From the NCBI RefSeq assembly GCF_019351435.1, contig NZ_JAHWYN010000001.1:313785-377784 (forward strand): a DNA stretch of 64,000 nucleotides, written 5' to 3'. A program made the position numbers and the translations under genes. The notes under the pieces are model-generated. The model searched no databases. It had not been told where the DNA came from and worked only from the letters and a program-made list of their open reading frames with translations. Every line of letters begins with the position of its first letter. The first letter of the stretch is position 1. Shown here one piece after another: positions 1-9,286 of this stretch. The DNA is from Flavobacterium taihuense (lineage in GTDB: Bacteria; Bacteroidota; Bacteroidia; Flavobacteriales; Flavobacteriaceae).

Positions 1-80
1 CTATTTCCCGCTATTCGTTGCAATCTTTTCTTTTTTAAAAGAAAAAAGAAAAGGATTTTCACTACTATCGGGGCTAGGGC
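1..80 (+). repeat. Dispersed intergenic repeat, family A, copy 1 (cut by window start)
   Basis: The stretch carries CTATTTCCCGCTA, then an AT-rich hairpin (TCTTTTCTTTTTT facing AAAAAAGAAAAGGA) and ends in TATCGGGGCTAGGG. The same order (TTCCTGCT or TTCCCGCT, ATCTTTT hairpin, AAAAGGAT, ATCAGGGCTA) recurs at 28688-28774 and 43556-43643. From memory this resembles a repeat common between genes of Flavobacterium; that was not checked. The left edge is outside the window. It lies just upstream of the AddA-like gene and has no coding potential. Confidence 0.6.
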
Positions 81-143
81 ATTTCGGATTTCAAGAATCT
101 TTAGTGTAAATCAGAAGTCTAAAATCGTTAATCTAAAATCCAA

Positions 144-3100
144 ATGGAAAGACCTTCTTTCGCTATATATGACGCTTCCGCAGGTTCCGGAAAAACATAT
201 GCTCTTGTAAAAGAATACCTCAAAATCATACTTACTGCACACAAGAATGATGCTTACCGCAACATACTTGCTATTACGTTTACCAACAAAGCGGTGCACG
301 AAATGAAAAGCCGAATCGTAGGTAGTTTGTCCGAATTTGCCAAAGACGAACCTAATGCCAAAGCTTTCGATTTAATGCAGGATTTGGCTGTAGATACGGC
401 GCTTTCAATCATTCAAATCAAGACTAAATCCCAGCAAATTATAAAACACATTATTCATAATTATGCTGCTTTTGATATTTCTACTATCGATAAATTCACA
501 CACAAAGTCATTCGGGCTTTTGCACATGATTTGGGATTACCTATGACTTTCGAAGTAACTTTGGATACCGAAAATCTGTTAATTGAAGCAGTAGATGCGA
601 TCATTGCACAAGCGGGCGAAGATGAAACCCTAACCAAATTGCTCATCGATTTCACGATGGAAAAAACCGATGATGATAAATCTTGGGACATCTCACGTGA
701 AATTTTGGAAACGGGAAAATTAGTGCTGAATGAGAACAACCGAAATGAAATTACTCATTTTCATGACAAATCAATCAGTGATTTTATAGCCGTAAAAGAA
801 AAATTAGTTCAAGTCTGTGCAGCTTTAGAAAAAGAAAATGCAAGCCTTGCTAGTGAATTATTATTGCTAATTGATAAAAACACAATTGATTTAAAATCAT
901 TCTCCAGAGGAACTTTTCCCAATCATCTTCAAAGCATAGCTGACGGAAAATTTAATGCAAAAAACAAGATGTTTCATGAACTCGAAGATATTGCTATCAA
1001 TAAAACAGCAAAAGACCGAGCTTTAATAGAAAATATCATCCCCGAGTTGTTGCAAAGTCTCGGGGTAATTTACAAAAACTTCGAAAAGAGAAATTTTTAC
1101 AAAGCTTTTTTGAAAAACATAACGCCTTTATCGCTATTAAATACCGTTAGTAATGAATTGACAAAAATTCAAAATGAACAAAATGTACTTTCGATAACGG
1201 AGTTCAACGCAATTATTCACCGCGAAATCCAAAATCAACCTGCTCCTTTTATATATGAAAGGCTAGGAGAGCGCTACCGTCATTTTTTTATTGACGAATT
1301 TCAGGATACCTCCGAAATGCAATGGCAAAACTTGATTCCGCTTATTGATAATGCGCTTTCTGGACAAGATGATTCGGGGCAAAAAGGAACTTTGATGATT
1401 GTTGGTGATCCAAAGCAATCCATTTATCGTTGGCGTGGCGGGAAAGCTGAACAATTTATCGAATTGAGTAAAGACCAAAATCCTTTCAATAATCCCGATA
1501 AAAAACTAGAACATTTAGATAAAAATTACAGAAGTTATTCGCAAGTAATTGAATTCAATAATGATTTCTTTCAATTGTTATCCAGTGAGTTTACCAATGT
1601 CGATTATAAAGATTTATACGAAAACCACAGTCGTCAGAAGATAAACAATAAAGTAGGCGGTTATGTGAATATTTCTTTTTTGCCTGAAATTGAATCTTCA
1701 GAAGAAGCTGAAGAGGCTTTAGATAAAACGGATTTGTATGTTTTGGCTACACTAAATACCATTCAAAAAGTGGTAAAAGAAGGTTTTGAATACAAAGATG
1801 TTGTGATTTTGACTCGAAAAAGAAGTCAGGGGATTGCTGTTGCCAATTATTTAACAGAACAAAGTATTCCGCTTTTGTCTTCTGAAACATTGATGATTCA
1901 AAACGCAACCGAAGTTCGGCTGATTATTCACATTTTAAAATATTTAAAAAACAGCTCCGATTTAGAGTCAAAGGCCAACTTTTTACAATATTTGGCACAA
2001 AACAAACAAAAGGAATTGCCGGTTCATGATTTTATAGCCAAAGGAATGGAATTGAAAGAGGAAATGGCTTTCGAAAAATGGTTGGAGAATTGTAATATAG
2101 AGCTTTCTTTTCAAAACGTTAGAAAAAAATCATTGTATGAAGCGGTTGAAATTATTGTTTCTAAGTTTTTAAAAACTACTAAAAATGAAGAGATATCATC
2201 AATGGGAACAGCCTATGTTCAGTATTTTCTAGACATTGTTCTAGAGCGTGATGTTCGTAATCAAGCAGGAATTTCGGATTTTCTCAATTATTGGGATAAA
2301 AACTCGGAGAAATTCAGCATTCCTTCTCCCGAAGGGACAAATGCGGTTCGAATTATGACCATTCATAAATCAAAAGGGTTGGAATTTCCGGTTGTTATAA
2401 TGCCTTTTGCCGAGGAAGATTACAGCAGAAAACCGAAAGATAAATTATGGCTTAATTCAGAAGAACAAGATTTTGATATGCCAAAAGTGCTAGTGGATAA
2501 CAGCAGTGCAATTGAAGAATTTGGTGAAGAAGCTTCGTTAGTTTATAATTTAAAAAAGCAAGAAGAATTGTTGGATAATATTAACGTGCTGTATGTGGCT
2601 TTGACTAGAGCTGAGGAGCAATTGTATGTTATCTCTCAAAATATTCAACCAAGGAAAGATGGAGAATATCCGAGTAATATGGCTTCGTTTTTTATAAAGT
2701 ATTTGATTCTGCAAGGGGTATACGATGAAAATCTATTAGAATATCAATTTGGAAATTCAGCTAAGTTGTCTGCAAAAGAAAAACATATTGATACCACTAA
2801 AAATATCCCGGAAGTTTGGGAGGTTTTAAATCCAAAAAACATAAAAATTGCCCAAAGAGAAGCCTTAATGTGGGGAACCCATCAACTAGAAGCTATAGAA
2901 TTTGGTAATGTAATACATGAAATCCTTTCTTTTGTAGCAACAAGGAGTGACGTGGAATTAGCAATTAAGAAAGCAATTGAAAACGGATTGATAACAATTC
3001 TTCAAAAAGACATTGTTTATAATGCAATTATCGAAATAGTAAATCATAAAGATTTGGCAGTCCATTTTGCTGAAGGAAACGAGGTGTTGAATGAAAAAAC

Positions 3101-3317
3101 AATCATTCAAAAAGAGGGTGGTACTATTAAACCCGACCGAATAGTCATTAACAAATCAAAAGAAGTTTTTTTATTGGACTATAAAACAGGACTTCCAAAC
3201 CCGAAATACAAATATCAATTAGAAAATTATCAAATTGCTATTGAGAAAATGGGATTCAAAGTGCTAAAAAAAGCATTGGTGTATATAGGAGTAGAAATCG
3301 ATGTAGTACATTTGTAA
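144..3317 (+). CDS. AddA/RecB-like UvrD-family helicase-nuclease
   Basis: This is a superfamily 1 DNA helicase with a C-terminal nuclease, expected to unwind and resect double-strand breaks for RecA loading. Visible motifs in order: Walker A SAGSGKT at residues 12-18, motif II FIDEFQDTS near 382-390, motif III GDPKQSIYRWRGG, motif V TIHKSKGLEFP, motif VI LYVALTRAEEQL, then a PD-(D/E)XK nuclease with GNVIHEIL and DYKTG at about 1012-1016. At 1057 residues it has the usual size of AddA-like proteins. The AddB-like partner lies 2.9 kb downstream on the same strand, separated by kbl and an OmpA gene. The ATG at 144 precedes the Walker A region by the usual distance. RecB is the alternative name, but no RecC or RecD gene is nearby. 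Confidence 0.9.
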   Translation: MERPSFAIYDASAGSGKTYALVKEYLKIILTAHKNDAYRNILAITFTNKAVHEMKSRIVGSLSEFAKDEPNAKAFDLMQDLAVDTALSIIQIKTKSQQIIKHIIHNYAAFDISTIDKFTHKVIRAFAHDLGLPMTFEVTLDTENLLIEAVDAIIAQAGEDETLTKLLIDFTMEKTDDDKSWDISREILETGKLVLNENNRNEITHFHDKSISDFIAVKEKLVQVCAALEKENASLASELLLLIDKNTIDLKSFSRGTFPNHLQSIADGKFNAKNKMFHELEDIAINKTAKDRALIENIIPELLQSLGVIYKNFEKRNFYKAFLKNITPLSLLNTVSNELTKIQNEQNVLSITEFNAIIHREIQNQPAPFIYERLGERYRHFFIDEFQDTSEMQWQNLIPLIDNALSGQDDSGQKGTLMIVGDPKQSIYRWRGGKAEQFIELSKDQNPFNNPDKKLEHLDKNYRSYSQVIEFNNDFFQLLSSEFTNVDYKDLYENHSRQKINNKVGGYVNISFLPEIESSEEAEEALDKTDLYVLATLNTIQKVVKEGFEYKDVVILTRKRSQGIAVANYLTEQSIPLLSSETLMIQNATEVRLIIHILKYLKNSSDLESKANFLQYLAQNKQKELPVHDFIAKGMELKEEMAFEKWLENCNIELSFQNVRKKSLYEAVEIIVSKFLKTTKNEEISSMGTAYVQYFLDIVLERDVRNQAGISDFLNYWDKNSEKFSIPSPEGTNAVRIMTIHKSKGLEFPVVIMPFAEEDYSRKPKDKLWLNSEEQDFDMPKVLVDNSSAIEEFGEEASLVYNLKKQEELLDNINVLYVALTRAEEQLYVISQNIQPRKDGEYPSNMASFFIKYLILQGVYDENLLEYQFGNSAKLSAKEKHIDTTKNIPEVWEVLNPKNIKIAQREALMWGTHQLEAIEFGNVIHEILSFVATRSDVELAIKKAIENGLITILQKDIVYNAIIEIVNHKDLAVHFAEGNEVLNEKTIIQKEGGTIKPDRIVINKSKEVFLLDYKTGLPNPKYKYQLENYQIAIEKMGFKVLKKALVYIGVEIDVVHL

Positions 3318-3342
3318 AAAAATAAATAATTGTCAACTAGCG

Positions 3343-3387
3343 AAGTTTAAAGAATATTTGTCTTTAAACTTTTAAGTTTTAAAACTT
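3343..3387. promoter_or_regulatory. Inverted repeat plus palindrome upstream of kbl
   Basis: Perfect 11-base arms AAGTTTAAAGA (3343-3353) and TCTTTAAACTT (3361-3371) flank a 7-base loop. They are followed by a separate perfect 14-base palindrome AAGTTTTAAAACTT (3374-3387) ending 6 bases before the kbl ATG. The first could be a weak terminator for the AddA-like gene or an operator. The second sits where a ribosome would bind. Both are AT-only apart from single G/C pairs, so chance symmetry cannot be excluded. Confidence 0.4.
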
Positions 3388-3393
3388 GATAAA

Positions 3394-4587
3394 ATGTACG
3401 GTAAAATACAACAACACTTACAGTCAGAACTTCAAAGCATTGAAGATAACGGAATTTTTAAAAAAGAAAGAATAATTACTTCACCACAAGGTGCGGAAAT
3501 CACTATTTCAACCGGCGAAACAGTTTTGAATTTTTGTGCCAATAATTATTTAGGCCTGTCTTCACATCCAGAAGTGGTTCAAGCAGCGAAAGACGCTATG
3601 GATACTCATGGTTTTGGGATGTCGTCTGTTCGTTTCATTTGCGGAACTCAGGATATTCATAAAACATTGGAAAAAAAGATAGCTGATTTTTACGGGACAG
3701 AAGATACTATATTGTATGCTGCGGCTTTTGATGCCAACGGTGGGATTTTTGAGCCTCTATTTGGAGAAAATGACGCCATTATATCAGACAGCTTGAATCA
3801 TGCCTCTATAATAGATGGTGTCCGTTTGTGTAAAGCGGCTCGTTATCGCTACGAAAACAGCAATATGGAAGATTTAGAGCAACAATTGATTAAAGCTAAT
3901 GAAGCTGGAGCTCGTTTCAAGATAATTGTTACTGATGGTGTTTTCTCAATGGATGGAGTCGTAGCGCCATTAGATAAAATATGTGATCTAGCAGACAAAT
4001 ACGATGCTTTGGTTATGGTGGATGAATGTCATGCTGCAGGATTTATAGGCGCAACAGGAAAAGGAACGCTAGAAGCCAAAGGTGTAATGGGGCGTGTTGA
4101 TATTATTACAGGGACTTTAGGTAAGGCATTGGGAGGCGCTATGGGAGGTTATACAACTGCCAAAAAAGAAATTATAGAATTATTGCGTCAACGTTCTAGG
4201 CCTTATTTGTTTTCAAATTCATTGGCTCCGGCAATTGTTGGTGCATCAATTAAAGTTTTTGAGTTGTTGGAAAAAGACACTTCACTGCGAGATAAGTTAG
4301 AATGGAATACCAATTACTTTAAGGCAGGAATGAAAGAGGCAGGTTTTGATATTATAGAAGGTGATTCGGCAATTGTACCAGTAATGCTTTATGATGCTAA
4401 ATTGGCCCAAAATATGGCTAATGAGTTATTAAAAGAAGGAGTATATGTTATTGGATTCTTTTTCCCAGTGGTTCCTAAAGATAAAGCTAGGATTAGAGTG
4501 CAATTATCGGCAGCTCATACAAAAGAACATTTGGATAAAGCAATAAGTGCTTTTGTGACTGTGGGTAAGAGACTTGCTGTAATATAA
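3394..4587 (+). CDS. kbl: Glycine C-acetyltransferase (2-amino-3-ketobutyrate CoA ligase)
   Basis: This PLP enzyme of the alpha-oxoamine synthase family cleaves 2-amino-3-ketobutyrate with CoA to glycine and acetyl-CoA, the second step of threonine breakdown. The 397-residue length matches Kbl. Visible marks are [26 protein letters not shown], the DGVFSMDG and VDECHAAGF segments that hold the cofactor, and [14 protein letters not shown] with the PLP lysine at K244. The usual partner threonine dehydrogenase is not next to it. Related enzymes are serine palmitoyltransferase and 8-amino-7-oxononanoate synthase, but the [13 protein letters not shown] and [17 protein letters not shown] segments favour Kbl. 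Confidence 0.93.
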   Translation: MYGKIQQHLQSELQSIEDNGIFKKERIITSPQGAEITISTGETVLNFCANNYLGLSSHPEVVQAAKDAMDTHGFGMSSVRFICGTQDIHKTLEKKIADFYGTEDTILYAAAFDANGGIFEPLFGENDAIISDSLNHASIIDGVRLCKAARYRYENSNMEDLEQQLIKANEAGARFKIIVTDGVFSMDGVVAPLDKICDLADKYDALVMVDECHAAGFIGATGKGTLEAKGVMGRVDIITGTLGKALGGAMGGYTTAKKEIIELLRQRSRPYLFSNSLAPAIVGASIKVFELLEKDTSLRDKLEWNTNYFKAGMKEAGFDIIEGDSAIVPVMLYDAKLAQNMANELLKEGVYVIGFFFPVVPKDKARIRVQLSAAHTKEHLDKAISAFVTVGKRLAVI

Positions 4588-4632
4588 TTGTTAAATTTTG
4601 TATTTAAGAAGTGTTTTATTTAACATTTTATT

Positions 4633-4662
4633 TTGTTGTTAAAGAAAATCGTTCTACTTTTG
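4633..4662 (+). promoter_or_regulatory. Bacteroidota-type promoter for the OmpA-family gene
   Basis: TTG at 4633-4635, a 19-base spacer and TACTTTTG at 4655-4662 match the TTG-N19-TAnnTTTG pattern of the primary sigma factor in Bacteroidota. The predicted start of transcription near 4668 leaves a leader of about 30 bases before the ATG at 4699. A strong promoter fits an abundant outer-membrane protein. Confidence 0.7.
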
Positions 4663-4698
4663 TTTGAAATTAACTAATTGTAATTAAAATAACAAAGT

Positions 4699-6156
4699 AT
4701 GAAACATCTTAACAAACTTTTAGTTGCTGTAACGATGGTGATGGGATTAAGTTCTCAAGCACAAGACAGTAACAATAAATGGGCTATCGGTTTTGGAGTA
4801 AACGCGATTGACTTCAGGTCTAGTGCTGGGGAAGGTTTTCCTAGTCAGTTTGACCAGCCTTTTATGGTAAGTGACAACTGGAACATTCTTCCTTCTGTTT
4901 CTTATATCAACGTATCTAGATATGTAGGAAGTGGTTTTATCGTAGGACTTACAGGTTCTATCAATCAAATTGATAAATTTGTTGTACCAGTAGCTGGAAA
5001 AACTGCAGGTGGACCAAATGATTATGCAGTATTAAATCCTGGAGATTTGATGTATTATGGTATCGATGCTACCGTTACTTATAGCTTCATGGAGTTATTA
5101 AAATCTAAAATAATTGAGCCGACATTAAGTGTAGGTGGAGGTTATACTTTCTTAGGTGATGAAAGTTACGGAACAGTAAATCCAGGTATTGGACTAAATC
5201 TTTGGTTTACTGAAAACGTAGGTCTTTCTTTACAAGGAACTTACAAAAAATCTTTTGGCGATAGAACATATCCTGATGCCAGAACTCCAGATGCTCCTTC
5301 TTATACTCAATACTCTGCAGGACTTACTTTCAAGTTTGGAGCTAAAGATACTGATGGAGACGGAATATATGACAAAGATGATGCTTGTCCAGATGTTGCA
5401 GGTTTAAAACAATTCAATGGTTGTCCTGATACTGATGCTGATGGTATCGAAGATTCTAAAGACAAATGTCCTACAATTGCTGGTCCAGTTGAATTCCAAG
5501 GTTGTCCAGATACAGACGGTGACGGTATAGCTGATCCAGATGATACTTGTCCTACAGTTGCTGGATTGAAACAGTTCCAAGGTTGTCCTGATACTGATGG
5601 AGACGGTGTAACTGATGCTTCTGATAAATGTCCTACAGTTGCTGGTCCTGCTTCAAATGGTGGATGTCCTGAATTGGATTCTGATAAAGATGGTGTAATT
5701 GACAAAGAAGATGCTTGTCCTACAGTGGCTGGTCCTGCAAGTAACAAAGGATGTCCAGAAGTAACTGAGCAAGTATTGCAAGAACTTAAAGTACAAGCTA
5801 GAGCGGTTTACTTCGTAACAGGTAAAGCAATTTTAGCAACAGCTGATAAAGGTGCTACAGATGGTAGATTAGAAGCGATTAAAGAAATCCTTAAAAACTA
5901 TCCGAACGCCAAATTCGCTATCGAAGGTCACACAGATAGTACTGGTAGCGCTAAAATAAACCAAAAACTTTCTGAAGACAGAGCTAAAGTTGTTATGGAT
6001 AAGTTAATTGAAAAAGGTGTTAACCCTGCTAACTTAACTTCTGCTGGATTTGGTTCAACTAAACCAGTTGCTACTAACAAAACTAAAGAAGGTAGAGCAC
6101 TTAACAGAAGAACTGAAATTAGACACATAGGTTCTATTTACGAAGGTAAATTGTAA
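4699..6156 (+). CDS. OmpA-family outer-membrane protein with thrombospondin type 3 repeats
   Basis: The protein begins with a signal peptide (about residues 1-21, ending SSQAQ). It continues with an outer-membrane beta-barrel of about 190 residues and then five calcium-binding thrombospondin type 3 units of the form DTDGDG-x-D-x-DxCP near residues 215-355. The C-terminal OmpA domain has [11 protein letters not shown] and the NRRTEI peptidoglycan-binding end. It should anchor the outer membrane to peptidoglycan. It has its own consensus promoter and ends in a strong terminator at 6177-6208. Acidic, cysteine-bearing repeats such as [14 protein letters not shown] could allow strain-to-strain copy-number change. 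Confidence 0.93.
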   Translation: MKHLNKLLVAVTMVMGLSSQAQDSNNKWAIGFGVNAIDFRSSAGEGFPSQFDQPFMVSDNWNILPSVSYINVSRYVGSGFIVGLTGSINQIDKFVVPVAGKTAGGPNDYAVLNPGDLMYYGIDATVTYSFMELLKSKIIEPTLSVGGGYTFLGDESYGTVNPGIGLNLWFTENVGLSLQGTYKKSFGDRTYPDARTPDAPSYTQYSAGLTFKFGAKDTDGDGIYDKDDACPDVAGLKQFNGCPDTDADGIEDSKDKCPTIAGPVEFQGCPDTDGDGIADPDDTCPTVAGLKQFQGCPDTDGDGVTDASDKCPTVAGPASNGGCPELDSDKDGVIDKEDACPTVAGPASNKGCPEVTEQVLQELKVQARAVYFVTGKAILATADKGATDGRLEAIKEILKNYPNAKFAIEGHTDSTGSAKINQKLSEDRAKVVMDKLIEKGVNPANLTSAGFGSTKPVATNKTKEGRALNRRTEIRHIGSIYEGKL

Positions 6157-6176
6157 TTTATTCTCTAAATAATTTT

Positions 6177-6208
6177 AAAAAGCCATTCTTAATTGAATGG
6201 CTTTTTTT
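6177..6208 (+). terminator. Rho-independent terminator of the OmpA-family gene
   Basis: A 12-bp perfect stem, AAAAAGCCATTC (6177-6188) with GAATGGCTTTTT (6195-6206), closes a 6-base loop and runs into T. The in-frame ATG at 6193 of the next gene lies inside this hairpin, so the real start of that gene must be further downstream. Confidence 0.85.
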
Positions 6209-6219
6209 ATATTTATAAA

Positions 6220-8985
6220 ATGACAAATACTTCTTTTTTAGATAAAATTGCAACTGTAATAATAACAGAATACCAAACTGTAATAACTGATACTATAATA
6301 GTTTTGCCGAATAAACGTGCAAAAATATTTCTTGTTGAAGCTTTAAAAAAACAGACTGAAGAAAATTTATTTTCACCAGAGATTATTAGTATTGAAGATT
6401 TTGTTCAAAATATGGCAGGGATAAGAACAATTGATCCTATAGAATTATTATTCGAATTTTATGAAGTCTATTTGTCAATTACAGAAAAAAAAAATCAACA
6501 ATCTTTTGAGCTTTTTGCCAATTGGGCGAAAACGCTACTCCAAGATTTTAATGAAATAGACCGCTATTTATTAGATCCAAATCATGTTTTATCTTACTTA
6601 AAAGATATTGAAGATATCAAGAAATGGGGGATTGAAGTAGAAAACAAAACCCAGTTACTAGAAAACTATATTGATTTTTGGAAATTGTTACCAAAATATT
6701 ATCAATCTCTTTATGAGTATTTACTTAAAAAAGGAATTGGATATCAGGGATTGATTTATAGAGAAGCTGTAAATAATTTAATTAGCTTTTCAAAATCGAT
6801 TCAAGTCAAACAATTTGTTTTTGCAGGCTTTAATGCATTGAATGCTTCTGAAGAAAAAATAATTCAGCATCTTATTGCTTCAGATCAAGCCAAAATATAT
6901 TGGGATGCTGATCAAACGTTCTTAAATGATCCATACCATGATGCCGGTTTGTTTGTACGCCGATTCAAAGAAAGTTGGAAGCATTATAAATCACATCCTT
7001 TTGAATGGATTGTGGATGATTTTTCTAATACTAAAAACATCCAAGTTATTGGTACACCAAAAACGATTGGTCAAGCCAAGATTGCCGGGAGTATTATAGA
7101 AAAAATCAATATTGAAAATCCAACTACAACACTGGATAAGGTGGCTATTGTCTTAGGAGAAGAGAATTTGTTGATTCCGTTGTTGTATTCTTTGCCCAAC
7201 ACTGTAGGAGCTTTGAATATTACTATGGGCTATTCCAGTAAAAATAATCCAGCTCAAATTCTGATTGCCAAATTGTTTAAAATGCACACCAATGCATTGT
7301 CTAGGAGCAATAGCAGCTATGTTTTTTATTATAAAGATGTGTTGGACGTATTGACACACCCTTTAATTGAACCTTACGCCAATACGAGTACTTTGGTTGG
7401 GATTATTAATAAAAACAATTATACTTTTATCAGTCACCATAAATTATTGGAATTAAATGAGAAGGCCAGTGATTTATTCTTGCTTGTATTTCAAAAATGG
7501 GAAAAAGGATCTATTGCTGTTTTGGAAACGATCTCCAGTTTATTACTAAAGGTTAAGAATAATTTGAGTAATGAAAATGAAGAGGAAAAAATAGCCAAAA
7601 CTTTTGTTTATGCTATTTTTAAAGTGATTAATAAACTGATTAATTACTATTCTGAGCACAAAGAAATTGATACAATTGATACATTACATGCAATTTACAA
7701 GCAAGTAATTGATTTGGCAGAAGTTTCTTTTGAAGGAGAACCTTTGAATGGTCTTCAAATTATGGGAGTTCTCGAAAGCAGAGTATTGGATTTTGAAACG
7801 GTTATTATCACTTCAATGAATGAAGGTAAATTTCCTGCGGGTAAATCACAAAACTCATTTATTCCGTATGATGTGAAAAGAGAATTGGGATTGCCTACTT
7901 TTAAAGAGAAAGACGCCATTTACACCTATCACTTTTATCACTTGTTGCAACGTGCCAAAAATATTTATTTGCTTTATAATACCGAAAGTGAAGGTCTTGA
8001 TGCTGGCGAAAAAAGTCGTTTCATAACCCAATTGGAGGTTGAAAAACAGCCAAAACACACTTTAACCCACGAAATTTACAACGCTGTTTTGCCCGATACT
8101 GCTTATTCTGCAATGGTAATTCCGAAATCGGAGATGGTAATGGCGCGTTTGAAAGAAATAGCCGAAAAAGGATTTTCTCCTTCAGCATTGACGAGTTATA
8201 TACGGAATCCGATTCAGTTTTATTTTCAAAAGATTTTACGGATTAGTGAAGTCGAAGAAGTAGAGGAGAATATTGCTTTGAATACTTTGGGAACTATCAT
8301 TCACGAGACTTTGCGAGTTTTGTATACGCCTTTTATTGGTAAGTTTATTTCAGAAACTGATATTCAAAATTGCATAAAGCAAATTGACTCCGAGGTTTTA
8401 GTACAATTCAAAGTAGTTTACAAAGAAGGAGAAATCAAGAAAGGCAGAAATCTATTGGCTTTTGAAGTGGCAAAACGCAATGTTTTCAATTTCTTGAAAG
8501 TAGAATTGGAGAGTATTAAAAACGGTGATGCCATAAAGATTCTGGAGCTTGAAAAAACTTTTGATAGAATGGTAGAGCATCCAAGCTTGCCTTTTCCTGT
8601 TTTGATTAAGGGGAATGTAGATAGAATTGAGGAACGCAACGGAACAATTAGAATCATTGATTACAAAACGGGTAAAGTGGAGAAAACCAATGTTACTCTT
8701 AAATCATGGAAAGGATTGACGGATGATATTAAAAATGATAAAATCATTCAAGTTTTGGCGTATGCCTATATGTATGAGGAAAATGCCAATGGAAAACCTA
8801 TCGAGGCTGGAATCATTTCTTTTAAAAACTTAAAATCAGGATTTTTACCATTTAATTTTAAAGAAGAAAAAGAGAGTGTTGCCATTATTGACAATGAAAT
8901 TCAATCTAATTATTTGGAACAAATTATTTTGTTGCTGAATGAAATATTGGATGTGACAATTCCTTTTGAGGAGAAAATTACATAA
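6220..8985 (+). CDS. AddB-like PD-(D/E)XK nuclease, partner of the AddA-like helicase
   Basis: The 921-residue protein has a degenerate helicase N-terminus (IVLPNKRAKIFLVEAL near residue 27). Its C-terminal PD-(D/E)XK nuclease shows SALTSYIRNPIQFYF, LGTIIHETL, GNVDRIEE near 798-805 and IDYKTGKV with D814 and K816. It is expected to act with the AddA-like product at 144-3317 in double-strand break resection. The start at 6220 (MTNTSFLDKIA) was chosen because the upstream ATG at 6193 lies in the terminator of the preceding gene. The cysteines that hold the iron-sulfur staple of Bacillus AddB are not visible: the SYIRNPIQFYF segment has none. The next gene starts 4 bases after the stop. Confidence 0.85.
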   Translation: MTNTSFLDKIATVIITEYQTVITDTIIVLPNKRAKIFLVEALKKQTEENLFSPEIISIEDFVQNMAGIRTIDPIELLFEFYEVYLSITEKKNQQSFELFANWAKTLLQDFNEIDRYLLDPNHVLSYLKDIEDIKKWGIEVENKTQLLENYIDFWKLLPKYYQSLYEYLLKKGIGYQGLIYREAVNNLISFSKSIQVKQFVFAGFNALNASEEKIIQHLIASDQAKIYWDADQTFLNDPYHDAGLFVRRFKESWKHYKSHPFEWIVDDFSNTKNIQVIGTPKTIGQAKIAGSIIEKINIENPTTTLDKVAIVLGEENLLIPLLYSLPNTVGALNITMGYSSKNNPAQILIAKLFKMHTNALSRSNSSYVFYYKDVLDVLTHPLIEPYANTSTLVGIINKNNYTFISHHKLLELNEKASDLFLLVFQKWEKGSIAVLETISSLLLKVKNNLSNENEEEKIAKTFVYAIFKVINKLINYYSEHKEIDTIDTLHAIYKQVIDLAEVSFEGEPLNGLQIMGVLESRVLDFETVIITSMNEGKFPAGKSQNSFIPYDVKRELGLPTFKEKDAIYTYHFYHLLQRAKNIYLLYNTESEGLDAGEKSRFITQLEVEKQPKHTLTHEIYNAVLPDTAYSAMVIPKSEMVMARLKEIAEKGFSPSALTSYIRNPIQFYFQKILRISEVEEVEENIALNTLGTIIHETLRVLYTPFIGKFISETDIQNCIKQIDSEVLVQFKVVYKEGEIKKGRNLLAFEVAKRNVFNFLKVELESIKNGDAIKILELEKTFDRMVEHPSLPFPVLIKGNVDRIEERNGTIRIIDYKTGKVEKTNVTLKSWKGLTDDIKNDKIIQVLAYAYMYEENANGKPIEAGIISFKNLKSGFLPFNFKEEKESVAIIDNEIQSNYLEQIILLLNEILDVTIPFEEKIT

Positions 8986-8989
8986 CCTA

Positions 8990-9286
8990 ATGAGTAGAAA
9001 ATGGAGTAACATATTTGAGTTTTTCAAAAGCACTCTTGCAATTAATTTAGCCGCTAGTTTTTTTGTTTTCCTTTTTGGAGGATTGATAGCTTTTAATTAT
9101 TCGGTTCTGACTTTTGGTTTTGGCTTAAGTTTGCTTTTCAAAGAAGTTAACGCTAAAAACGAGTATGTGTTTTATTTCAATAATAAAATTTCCAAAATGC
9201 AGCTTTGGGTTTATTCATGGTGTTTTACCTTAGTTTTTTTAGCGGTTAGTTCTTTTGTTTTTAACTTGATAATGAAGTTATTTTGA
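8990..9286 (+). CDS. Small membrane protein, probable partner of the following ABC ATPase
   Basis: I do not recognise the family. The product has 98 residues and is strongly hydrophobic: roughly residues 17-53 (INLAASFFVFLFGGLIAF and onward) and 75-95 (WVYSWCFTLVFLAVSSFVF) read as two or three membrane segments, separated by a polar loop with KNEYVFYFNNK. The ATG at 8990 was preferred to one at 8966 because the latter overlaps the end of the AddB-like gene by 20 bases. The stop overlaps the TTG start of the ABC ATPase in a TTGA tetranucleotide, so the two are probably translationally coupled. Confidence 0.7.
   Translation: MSRKWSNIFEFFKSTLAINLAASFFVFLFGGLIAFNYSVLTFGFGLSLLFKEVNAKNEYVFYFNNKISKMQLWVYSWCFTLVFLAVSSFVFNLIMKLF

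Noticed and set aside
5307..5747. A 146-codon open frame on the minus strand across the OmpA thrombospondin repeats
   Set aside because: It is antisense to the repeated DTDGDG coding units, and its Ser/Pro-rich periodic product merely mirrors the repeats.
6193..6219. Earlier ATG of the AddB-like gene
   Set aside because: It lies inside the terminator hairpin of the OmpA gene, and the extra residues MNGFFYIYK do not resemble the family N-terminus.
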